Assembly: GCA_024760905.1 (NCBI GenBank)
Contig: CM045731.1
Location: 48,907,501-48,971,500, forward strand
DNA from: Plotosus lineatus
Taxonomy: Eukaryota; Chordata; Actinopteri; Siluriformes; Plotosidae
Reading direction: 5' to 3'
Length of the DNA stretch: 64,000 nucleotides
The number at the start of each line of letters is the position of its first letter. The stretch's first letter is position 1. Below the pieces are notes generated by a model. The model searched no databases. It saw nothing but the letters and a program-made list of their open reading frames with translations, and had not been told where the DNA came from. The position numbers were made by a program, and so were the translations under genes. This document shows positions 55,634-64,000 of this stretch, in pieces.

Positions 55634-55639
55634 TACTGT

Positions 55640-56690
55640 CTTTAAATATATATAATTGTTATTCCTTCACCTGTCAGTCATCATAACTGTGTTACAGTGT
55701 TAATGTGATGGTTGTTTTTAAAAGCTATTAACAGTGATGTATTGTTGATGCAGAACAACCAACATCATGTATGTAGCAGACAAAGGGTCACATTTTATTG
55801 TGTAAAATCACAATGTATTTTTTTTTCTTCTTAATCACGACTCAGGCAATTAAGTCTTAATGGCTGGACTTTGGAAGAGACATCAGAACTGTTTAAAAAA
55901 AAAAAAAAAGAAAAAAGCTATGGTATACAGGTTCTACCTGTGCATGTGCTGTAAGATGGAAGACAGAAGTGATTTCTACTGATATATTTGTGCAAAACAC
56001 TTACCAGATTCATAACTGTGTATAAGGTCGGGTTGTTATTCAGGACCACAAGGATGACATTGCAAGGAAAATGTGTGATTAGTGACAGTATTTATATCCA
56101 GACAGACATTTTTTGAACAAACGGATGGTGCATTATTTTACACCTTAGTTGGTCTGAACAAATTACACCATAAACATCATTATTCACTCTCTAAATTTAT
56201 AGTATATAAATTAACCCCGAGCTGAACACCAACCCCTGCGTCATTCTGCAAAATGTTAAAGTCTTGCCCATGAAACCATCAACCCACGCCTTAGTCAACC
56301 ATAGCAAGCACTAGGCAGAGTGAAGTACTTATGCAGTACTGTACATGCATCGTGCCCCATGTAACACCACCCACCCACCTGAGGTCAGGCTCACTTCAAT
56401 ATATGATGAAAGTCCCTGACATGAATCTATTGATTATAAAGACAAGGACATTTTTCATTAATTAAAAAATATTGTCAGTGTGGATGCATGAAGGCTTCCT
56501 AGTCTTAGAAAAATACTTGACTTTTTTTTTAATCCTTGAATACTTTCCTTTAAAAAGTGGGCAAGGGGCTGATGGTTTGGATTGAGGGGGAGAAATTGTT
56601 CAGTGATACTGATCAGCATTCTATATGACTGGTTTCCATCAGGGGCGGGAACTGGAGAAGTTGGCCTACCTACCTATATATACCGCTGTG
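55640..56690. other. No recognised feature
   Basis: AT-rich intergenic sequence between the Tigger-like element and the GT/AT microsatellite, with no ORF of interest. Confidence 0.45.
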
Positions 56691-56700
56691 TACGTATGTA

Positions 56701-56765
<65 letters not shown>
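56701..56765. repeat. (GT)n(AT)n microsatellite
   Basis: GT of about 18 bp followed by AT of about 42 bp. Confidence 0.96.
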
Positions 56766-56786
56766 TATATAAATTAGTAAGTAGGT

Positions 56787-57108
56787 AGGTATGCCTCACA
56801 GCAAAGAACGTCTTGGTTCGATTCCCAGCTCGGGTGTTTCTGTGTGGAGTTTGCATGTCCTCCCTGTGCTTGCGTGGGTTTCCTTCAGGTACTCCAGTTT
56901 CCTCCCACAGTCCAAAAACATGCACAGTAGGTAAATTGGCTGCTACAAATCACCCATAGGTGTGAGTATGAATGGTTGTGTGAGTGTTGGCCATGCAATA
57001 GCCTGGTGAGCTGTCCAGGGTATACCCCGCCCTCGCCCAGAGTCGGCTGAGATGGGCGCCAGCCTCCTTGCGTCCCTAATTAGGATTAAGCGGTTCAGAA
57101 AATGAATG
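56787..57108 (+). mobile_element. V-SINE-like tRNA SINE
   Basis: Head part (ATGCCTCACAGCAAAGAACG, B-box GGTTCGATTCC), core (GTGTGGAGTTTGCATGTCCT) and a complete tail (GCCAGCCTCCTTGCGTCCCT, AGGATTAAGCGGTTCAGAAA). The extreme 5' end is cut at the adjacent AT tract. Confidence 0.88.
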
Positions 57109-57394
57109 ACTATAGATATTTTCAAACAAATGATTCTGTTGAAAAAGTACCAAACGGTTGACTCTACAGCAGTGGCAGATTTGCAAGATTTAGGAATATT
57201 TTAACCTGCAAATGTGACTTTGTCATTTTCTACATGTGTATGGTACCTTTTTAATGAAATACTAAATCTGGGTTTATAATTTTGCAAACAGGTTCTGTAA
57301 TATTATAACTTACTGTAGTCTAACAGTGACCTCTAGCCCTCAATCACCTAAATAGAGTGATCCACACTACGCTTTTCCAAGTAGAGTTCGATTT

Positions 57395-57600
57395 ATTGCC
57401 GAACCGCTTAATCCGACTATGAGTCACAAGGAGGCTGGAGCCGAGATCAACTGACTCTGGGCAAAGGCAGAGGACAATCTCAGCAGAACAAAGTTCATCA
57501 GAGGGCAACAAGCACACACAAACATTCACATTCACACTAAGGATGCAATTTGGAACAGCCAGTTATGTTTAATGTGTGATTTTGGACTGTGAAGTAAGGT
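57395..57600 (-). mobile_element. V-SINE-like SINE, minus strand, headless
   Basis: Tail (AACCGCTTAATCCGACTATG, AGGAGGCTGGAGCCGAGATC) and part of the core (TTTTGGACTGTGAAG). Confidence 0.8.
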
Positions 57601-58039
57601 ATTTTTTTTAAGTTTTATAAACTTTAATTACATTTGAATAAAAGTGAGATTTATAACTTTTGTCTTTGTTCTCCACACATGCTGTCGGTATATTTATAAA
57701 GTCAGACAGTATATTTTTCTTTGTGTATACTGTATGTGCGGCTTGTGCATTCAAATAAATAATAAATACAACCTTATTTGAACATTGTGCACCTTGCTCT
57801 CCTCTATGGGTTTGTCTGTTGTTAGTACTGTTTTTGAATTTTCCCTTCACCACCCAATTTTATTTCAAAGACTAGCTGTAACAGGGAGCAAACTCTAACT
57901 ACAGAATTTTATAGTTTGGGAGGAGCGTAAATGGACAGAAGGACGGATGGACAGGGTGACTTCTATACCCCCTCTACATTACAAATAAAGTACCAAGAAC
58001 CATGAGTAAAGAGGAAAGGAACGAAAAAAAATGGATGAC

Positions 58040-58378
58040 CATTCATTTTCTAAACCACTTAATCCTAATGAGGGTCATGGGAAGGCTGTTGTCCATCTCA
58101 ACCGACTCTGCGCAGGGGTGAGGGTACTCACTGGACAGCTCACCAGACTGTCAAATGGCCAACACACAACCGTTCACACTAACACATAGGGGTGATTTGG
58201 AACAGCCACTTAGCCTGTTGTGCATGCTTTTGAACTGTCGAAGGAAACCAGAGTACCCAGAGGAAACCCATACATGCACAGGGAGGATGAGATAAACTCC
58301 ACACAGAAACACCGTGAGACCGGGAATTGAACTTTTGCTGTGAGACATGCTAACCACTAAGCCACCATGCTGTCCATG
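58040..58378 (-). mobile_element. V-SINE-like tRNA SINE, minus strand
   Basis: A complete order of tail (CATTTTCTAAACCACTTAAT), core (CAGAGGAAACCCATACATGC) and head (TGCTAACCACTAAGCCACCA in reverse). Confidence 0.85.
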
Positions 58379-58384
58379 GATGAT

Positions 58385-58690
58385 ATCCTCATTTTCTGAA
58401 CCGTGGGAAAATAAAGCACGGAGGCTGGAGGACCTTATCACAACCAACACAGGGCGAAGGTGGGGTAGGCCCTGAACAGCTCATGAGATCATGTTAAGCA
58501 ATACAGTACACACAACTGTTCACATTCACATCTCGGGGAAATTTGGAACAGCCAAATAGCCTTATATATGCACAACACACAATTACAGGGAGAACATGTG
58601 AACTCCACACAGTAAGGCTGTCATTTAGCCCGAGAATCAAATTCAAGACCTTTTTACTGTAAGGTGGACGTGCTTAAAAAACCTACACCA
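58385..58690 (-). mobile_element. V-SINE-like SINE, minus strand, tandem to the previous
   Basis: It begins CCTCATTTTCTGAACC and ends at a degraded head (GTAAGGTGGACGTGCTTAAA). It is directly adjacent to 58040-58378 in the same orientation. Confidence 0.8.
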
Positions 58691-59019
58691 CCTAAATTGT
58701 TTCGAGCTTATTTGCGTGAGTAGCTGTGATTCAGAAATTGTTTCTAGAACAGATGATCACTCTGGTTTTTTTGTTTGCAGTAGCTGCTCAGACTGGGATA
58801 GATTTTTCAGTTGGATAAACCTTGGTTTATGAATAGTCCATTGTCTACCCCGAATGTATTCACTGTATTCTTCAGTCGGCCATGGAGCAGGGTATCCAGT
58901 CCTGGAAAAACCAGATCAAAGTTTTATCTGCAGGCTGCCATGTTTTCGAAATAGCCCACAGCAAAACTTTTTGCTTTTTTCCCCTCTGCGTTCTCTCTTC
59001 TACTTTCACTTTTCCATGT

Positions 59020-59022
<3 letters not shown>

Positions 59023-59069
<47 letters not shown>
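59023..59069. repeat. (GT)n microsatellite
   Basis: A GT repeat of 47 bp. Confidence 0.97.
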
Positions 59070-59072
<3 letters not shown>

Positions 59073-59167
59073 CATCAGCCAGCCTGAACTCATGCAAAAG
59101 GTGTTTTGCAGGAACCTCTCAACTCCCACAAGCATTTCAGTCCACAACTATATTTGCATAATGTAAG

Positions 59168-59745
59168 CAGTGGAGAGTGTGGAAAAGAAGTGAAGAAGCG
59201 TGTGCGTGCAGGTTGGAATGGTTGGAGAAAAGTGTCCGGTGTGATGTGTGATAGGAAGGTATCGGCAAGGATGAAAGGAAAAGTGTACAAGACAGTGTTG
59301 AGGCCAGCGATGTTGTATGGTTTAGAAACAGTGGCGCTGGGGAAAAGACAGGAGGCAGAGCTGGAGGTAGCAGAGATGAAAATGTTGAGGTTCTCTTTGG
59401 GAGTAACGAGGATGGATAGGATCAGGAATGAGTACATCAGAGGGACAGCACATGTAAGATGTTTTGGACAAAGTCAGAGAGGCTAGATTGAGATGGTTTG
59501 GACATGTACAGAGGAGGGATAGTGAGTATATTGGTAATAGGATGCTGAGGTTGGAACTACCAGGCAGAAGGCCCAGAGGAAGACCAAAGAGACGATTTAT
59601 GGATGTGGTGAAGGAGGACATGAAGGCAGTTGGTGTAAGAGAAGAAGATGCAAAGGATAGGGTGAGATGGAGGCAGATGATTCCCTGTGGCGACCCCTGA
59701 AGGGAAAAGCCGAAATGAAAAGAAGAAGAAGAAGAAGAAGAGTGC
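59168..59745 (+). mobile_element. RTE LINE 3' fragment
   Basis: It runs from the RT C-terminal region ([40 protein letters not shown]) through [20 protein letters not shown] to the 3' end with a (GAA)n tail at about 59725-59741. A 2-3 base loss at about 59463 shifts the frame between two otherwise open stretches. Confidence 0.9.
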
Positions 59746-59837
59746 AAGTGAGAAATAAACTTAACTTGTATATTAAAAGCTGCACGTGCTGAAGCATGAC
59801 ATTCATTAAACACACCATTTCATTTACTCACTTATTT

Positions 59838-60055
59838 ATTTAGGGTCACAGTGAGAGCCTTTCTCAGCCAACACTGATTAGGGTACACCCTGAATAACTT
59901 ACTAGACCATAGCAGGGTTAACTTAAACATATCATTTACACTGACACTCAAACTTAAGGGCATGTCTCTGGGCTGTCAGTAGAAACTGGAGTACCCAGAG
60001 TACCTTCTTGTTGTGAGTCGGACATTCTGACCACTATGGTGCTGTGTTGCCCCAC
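59838..60055 (-). mobile_element. V-SINE-like SINE, minus strand, internally deleted
   Basis: Tail (TTTAGGGTCACAGTGAGAGC), short core (CATGTCTCTGGGCTGTCAGT) and head in reverse (TTGTGAGTCGGACATTCTGA). Confidence 0.78.
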
Positions 60056-60239
60056 CTACATTTTATGTCATATTGCTATTCTAATACAATTTTCTTGTTA
60101 TGGATCCTTTTTCATATACAATATTCAAGTTCAGAGCTTGTTTTGGGTGTTATTTCATGCTCTTTTAATGCTTGTGTCGGTTTCCTCCAGGTATTTCAGT
60201 TTTCTCGCAAAGTCCAGTGACTTTTCTTTCTTTTTCTTT

Positions 60240-61831
60240 ACAGTGCTGTGCTAATGCAGCCATGAGGGGGGCACAAGCCAATGCTCTCAATCATGCCGGT
60301 CCCAAGCCCAGATAAATGCAGAGGGTTGTGTCAGGAAGGGCATCCGAGGTAAAACCTGAGCCAGATCAAATACAGTATGCAAATCATAAATATTACCTCC
60401 ATACCGGATCGGTCGAGGCCCGGGTTAACAACGACCGCCATCAGTGCTGTTAACCAACAGGGTGCTGGTGGAAATTGGACTACTGTTGGTCGAAGAAGGA
60501 GTGGCGGGAGGCGTGTCCATAGGCAGAGAGAGAAGAGGAAAAGCATGAATCTAGGACTGAGAGTCGGGACTTTGAATGTTGGAACTATGACAGGAAAAGG
60601 TAGAGAGCTGGCTGACATGATGCAGAGGAGGAAGGTTGACATACTACGTGTCCACAAGACCAGGTGGAAAGGTAGCAAAGCTAGAAGCTTAGGAGCAGAG
60701 TTTAAGTTGTTTTATCATGGTGTGGAAGAGAAGAGAAATAGAGTTGGGGTGATCTTGAAGGAGGGGTTTGTGAGGAATGTTCTAGAAGTGAAAAGAGTGT
60801 CAGACAGAGTGATGAGTGTTGAATTGAAGGTGTGATGTTCAATGTTGTTAGTCCTTATATATATATATATATATATGACAATGCAATTTGAAGGAAGTCA
60901 GTGACTGCAAAGTAGTAGTGGGTGAGAGTGTTGCCAAACAGCATAAGATGGTGGTGTGGAGGATGACGCTGATGGTGAGGAAGGTGAAGAAGGCAAAGGC
61001 AGAGGAAAAAAGCTGGAAGCTGAAAAAGGAAGAGGGTCGTGTTGTCTTCAAGGAGGAGTTGAAACAGGTTTTTGGTGGTCAGGAAGTGCTTCCAGATGAC
61101 TGGACAACCATAGCGAATGTGATCTGGGCCACAGGTAGGAGAGTACTTGCTGTGTCCTCTGGAAGGAAAGTAGATAAGGAGATGGACAGTACGTTTTCAC
61201 AGTAGGTTGGACAAAAAGGAGGGGAGAAAATTATTTTAAAAGGGTGGCACAGCAGAGAAACAGAGATGGGAAGGACGTGCAGCAAGTTAGAGTGATAAAG
61301 GACAGAGAGGGAAATGTATTGACTGATGACAGAAGTGTGCTGGGAAGATGGAAAGAGTACTTTGAAGAGCTGATGAATGAGGAAAATGAGAAAGAAAAAA
61401 AGAGTAGAAGAGGTGACCGTTGAGGACCAGGAAGTAGCAAAGATGAGTAAGGGTGAAGTGAGGAGGGCATTGAAGAGGATGAAGAATGGAAAGGCAGTTG
61501 GTCCTGATGACATACCTGTGGTGGTATGGAAGTGTCTTGGTGAGGTAGCAGTAGATTTTCTGACAAGAACATTCAACAAGGTCTTAGAGAGTGAGCAGAT
61601 GCCGGAGGAATGGAGGAGAAGTGTGCTGGTGCCCATTTTAACGAACAAGGGAGATGTGCAGAGTTATGGTAACTACAGAGGGATAAAGTTGATGAGCCAT
61701 ACGATGAAGTTATGGGAAAGAATAATGGAAGCTTGACTCAGGGCAGAAGTCAGCGTTTGTGATCAACAGTTTGGTTTCATGCCAAGAAAGCACCACAGGT
61801 GCAGTGTTTGCTTTGAGGATGTTAATGTTGA
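60240..61831 (+). mobile_element. RTE LINE 5' region, internally deleted
   Basis: The 5' UTR (GTGTCAGGAAGGGCATCCGA at 60329, GGCCCGGGTTAAC) is followed by [20 protein letters not shown] and [20 protein letters not shown]. Most of the endonuclease is replaced by an (AT)n tract at 60856-60876. RT start motifs follow: [20 protein letters not shown] and [20 protein letters not shown]. It stops at 61831 where an inverted copy begins, and no LINE 3' end is present. Confidence 0.9.
60856..60876. repeat. (AT)n at an internal LINE deletion
   Basis: A short AT repeat standing where most of the RTE endonuclease coding region should be. Confidence 0.93.
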
Positions 61832-62240
61832 GGATGACTCCTACTCATTTTCTCTTCCCATCCACACCATGATAAAACAGCTTAAACCCTGCTCCTAAGC
61901 TTCTAGCCTTGCTACCTTTCCACCTGGTCTCCTGAGCACACAGTATGTCCACCTTCCTCCTCTGCATCATGTCAGCCAGCTCTCTACTTTTTCCTGTCAT
62001 AGTTCCAACTTTCAAAATCCCTACTCTCAGTCCTAGACTCATGCTTTTCCTCTTCTCTCTCTGCCTACGGACATGCCTCCCGCCACTACTTCTTCGACCT
62101 CTCCTTCTTCGACCAACAGTAGTCCAATTTGCACCAGCACCCTGTTGGTTAACAGCACTGATGGCGGTTGTTGTTAACCCGGGCCTTGACAGATCCGGTA
62201 TGAAATTTGTCTTTATAGTTAGCATTTTGTATTCTGGCAA
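61832..62240 (-). mobile_element. RTE LINE 5' region, inverted copy
   Basis: The minus strand reads [40 protein letters not shown] and [20 protein letters not shown], then breaks off at 61832. Its 5' UTR lies at 62160-62240. It faces the plus copy at 60240-61831, giving about 360-bp inverted arms. Confidence 0.88.
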
Positions 62241-62249
62241 ACTGGCGTG

Positions 62250-62640
62250 ACTTTAAAAAGGCTGTTCATGCCCAAAAACTAATGAATCTGGTTGATCTTA
62301 AACAATTCTGCGGAGAAGAGCGGGCCAAAATCCCATCACAGCAATGTGAAAGACTCATCGCCTCTTATCACAAATGCTTGACTGCAGTTACTGCTGCAAA
62401 AGGTGGTTCAACCAGCTATTAGGTTTAGGGGGCAATTACTTATTCACAGAGGCCCTTGTGGGTTCAGATGTTTTTTCACCTGAATAAATGCAACTGGCAC
62501 TGAAAACTGCATTTTGTGTTTACTTGTGTTTCATTTTTGTATAATATTTAGGTTTGCTTGATCTGAAATGGATGACAGTGAAAAACGTGCAAAAAATGTC
62601 AGAAATTGGTCTGGGGCAAAATCTTTTGCACAGCACCGTA
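62250..62640. mobile_element. DNA transposon fragment, family unassigned
   Basis: GGTTTAGGGGGCAATTACTT and GTTTTTTCACCTGAATAAAT belong to a repeat I recognise from fish genomes; the end GGGGCAAAATCTTTTGCACA resembles a terminal repeat. No ORF of useful length. Confidence 0.55.
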
Positions 62641-62659
62641 TATTCATCCCACAAGGAAA

Positions 62660-62900
62660 ATTATTGCGTCTGCATTTAACTCATCCAAAAGGTGACCACA
62701 CACACCCAGAGTATTGCACTATCACACATGTTGGGGGTGCCCAGAGCACAATTGGGGGTTAGGTGCCTTGTTCAAGGGCATGTGGAGTAAGGGAAGGTTC
62801 ACCTCACTCCTCCACAAATTTTTCCTGCTGATTTGGGAATTGAACCAGCAACCTATTGGTCCCAAAGCCGCATCTCAATCAGTTTGGCTACAGCTGCCCC
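62660..62900 (-). mobile_element. tRNA-derived SINE of a fourth type, minus strand
   Basis: GGGGGTTAGGTGCCTTGTTC, a mutated B-box in reverse (GGAATTGAACCAGCAACCTA) and the end GGCTACAGCTGCCCC match a repeat I know from many teleost genomes. Confidence 0.72.
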
Positions 62901-62902
62901 AA

Positions 62903-63108
62903 CATGCATATTAGGATAAGTGGGTGTTCCAAATTTTCCTTAGGTGTGCATGTGAGCATGTACAGTTGTATGTGTTTTGCCCTGCGATGGTCTGGCGAAC
63001 TGTTCAGGGTGTACTCCACCTTTGCCTAGTGTTAGCTGAGATAGGGTCCAGCCTTCCTGTGACCATAGTGAGGTTAAGCAGCATGGCAAATGAGTAAGAG
63101 GTTTCTTC
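62903..63108 (+). mobile_element. V-SINE core and tail
   Basis: AACATGCATATTAGGATAAG (core end), TGCGATGGTCTGGCGAACTG and GCTGAGATAGGGTCCAGCCT. Confidence 0.78.
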
Positions 63109-63109
63109 A

Positions 63110-63199
63110 AGTACAGTACTTCAGTTTCCTCCCACCATCAAAAGTCATGCACATTCAGCTAAGAGGGTGTTCCAATTTTGATTGGGCGTAAGTGTAAAT

Positions 63200-63254
<55 letters not shown>

Positions 63255-63320
63255 GGCGCTGTGATGGATGCCACCATTATCTAGAGTCAACGGAGATGGG
63301 CTCCAGTCCTCACCAAATAT
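63110..63320 (+). mobile_element. V-SINE core with (GT)n
   Basis: Core (CAGTTTCCTCCCACCATCAA), a GT tract at 63203-63252, and a short tail (GGAGATGGGCTCCAGTCC). Confidence 0.78.
63203..63252. repeat. (GT)n microsatellite within a SINE
   Basis: A 50-bp GT repeat at the same internal SINE position as those at 1209 and 44366. Confidence 0.96.
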
Positions 63321-63337
63321 GTTTGGAAATTAAAACA

Positions 63338-63650
63338 GGGACAGTGATGGCCAAGTGGTATAGGTACTGGATCACTGATCCCAAGGTTGGGGGTTCAAGC
63401 CCCACTCGCCACAGGCTGTCACCCCCTGTGCAGCTAACTGGGTTATCAAAGGCCGGCTATGTCTCTCACTGTTTATGGTGTAGGGCATGTAAAAGAACCA
63501 TTACTGACTTTGGACAAGAGTAGGCTGCAAAGCCGTCAGTGTGTTTCCACCCTGCGATGGCCTGGCGAGCTGTCCAGGGTGTGCTCTGCCCTCGTCTGGC
63601 TTGGATGGGCGCCAGCCTCCCGCAACCCTAATTAAGAATAAGTGGTTAGA
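63338..63650 (+). mobile_element. Composite SINE (A head, V tail) joined to RTE LINE
   Basis: The head AGTGATGGCCAAGTGGTATA with B-box GGTTCAAGCCCC and the body TAACTGGGTTATCAAAGGCC are followed by the V-type tail GCGATGGCCTGGCGAGCTGT and ATGGGCGCCAGCCTCC. The tail stops at 63650 where the RTE 5' UTR starts, with no visible TSD between them. Confidence 0.88.
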
Positions 63651-64000
63651 GGGTTGCGACAGGAAGGGCATATGGCATAAAACTTTTTCCAGAATACAAA
63701 ATGTAAACTTTCATACCGGGGCGGTTGAGGCCCGGGTTAACAATGACTGCCATCAGCGCTGTTAACCAACAAGGTGCTGGTGGAAATTGGACTACTGTTG
63801 GTCGAAGAAGGAAAGGCGGGAGACGTGTCCGTAGGCAGAGAGAGAAGAAGAAAAGCATGAGTTTAGGACTGAGAATAGGGACTTGAGCTGGCTGCCATGA
63901 TGCAGAGGAGGAAGGTGGACATACTGTGTGTTCAGGAGACCAGGTGGAAAGGTAGCAAGGCTAGAAGCTTAGGAGCAGGGTTTAAGCTGTTTTTTCATGG
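63651..64000 (+). mobile_element. RTE LINE 5' region running off the window
   Basis: It starts GGGTTGCGACAGGAAGGGCA, then GAGGCCCGGGTTAACAATGA and AACCAACAAGGTGCTGGTGG, the LINE 5' UTR, then AGCATGAGTTTAGGACTGAG. A deletion after GGGACTT removes about 25 bases of the first coding segment. It is joined directly at 63650 to a tRNA-type SINE. Confidence 0.88.

Overview
The window is animal nuclear DNA, almost certainly from a teleost fish. It has long introns, many dinucleotide microsatellites, tRNA-derived SINEs with a V-SINE-like core, RTE/BovB-type LINEs and hAT and mariner-type DNA transposons. There is no operon structure and no CRISPR array, and I found no rRNA or functional tRNA gene. The only host gene I can support is erbb3, the ERBB3/HER3 pseudokinase receptor for neuregulin. 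It lies on the + strand with 27 coding exons from 13882 to the stop codon at 53422. Every splice phase agrees, and together the exons encode about 1378 residues. The first exon (5' UTR and signal peptide) was not found; it is either in the first 13.8 kb unrecognised, or outside the window.

Layout: 1-13881 is intron 1 or 5' flank, full of SINEs, LINE fragments, two mariner-like elements and a three-level nest (SINE, hAT, LINE) at 4.0-5.25 kb. From 13882 to 36839, exons 2-15 encode extracellular domains I-IV. Exons 16-17 (39998-40289) carry the juxtamembrane and transmembrane segments. Exons 18-24 (40444-44776) encode the kinase-like domain. Exons 25-28 (44862-53422) encode the C-terminal tail with four YxxM motifs and an NPDY motif. 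Intron 26 (45212-52307) holds a near full-length RTE-type LINE that was later split by a second, better preserved LINE with a perfect 13-bp target-site duplication (TSD). Downstream of the gene, 53423-64000 is 3' UTR followed by repeats, including a Tigger-like element, several SINEs, a palindromic pair of LINE 5' regions and the 5' part of another LINE running off the end.

The receptor shows the ERBB3 changes expected of a weak or inactive kinase: HRN replaces HRD and Gln sits at the alpha-C Glu position, while the GxGxxG loop, the beta-3 Lys and DFG are kept. The rest of the window is a well-preserved record of transposition. Several insertions have TSDs that can be read directly, some elements are inserted in others of the same family, and the SINEs are modular: tRNA-like heads are joined to different tails, one of which matches both ends of the resident RTE LINE. 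These mosaic SINE/LINE units, and dinucleotide tracts lying against three erbb3 splice acceptors, are the least ordinary signals I see. I found no convincing new enzymatic or defence system.
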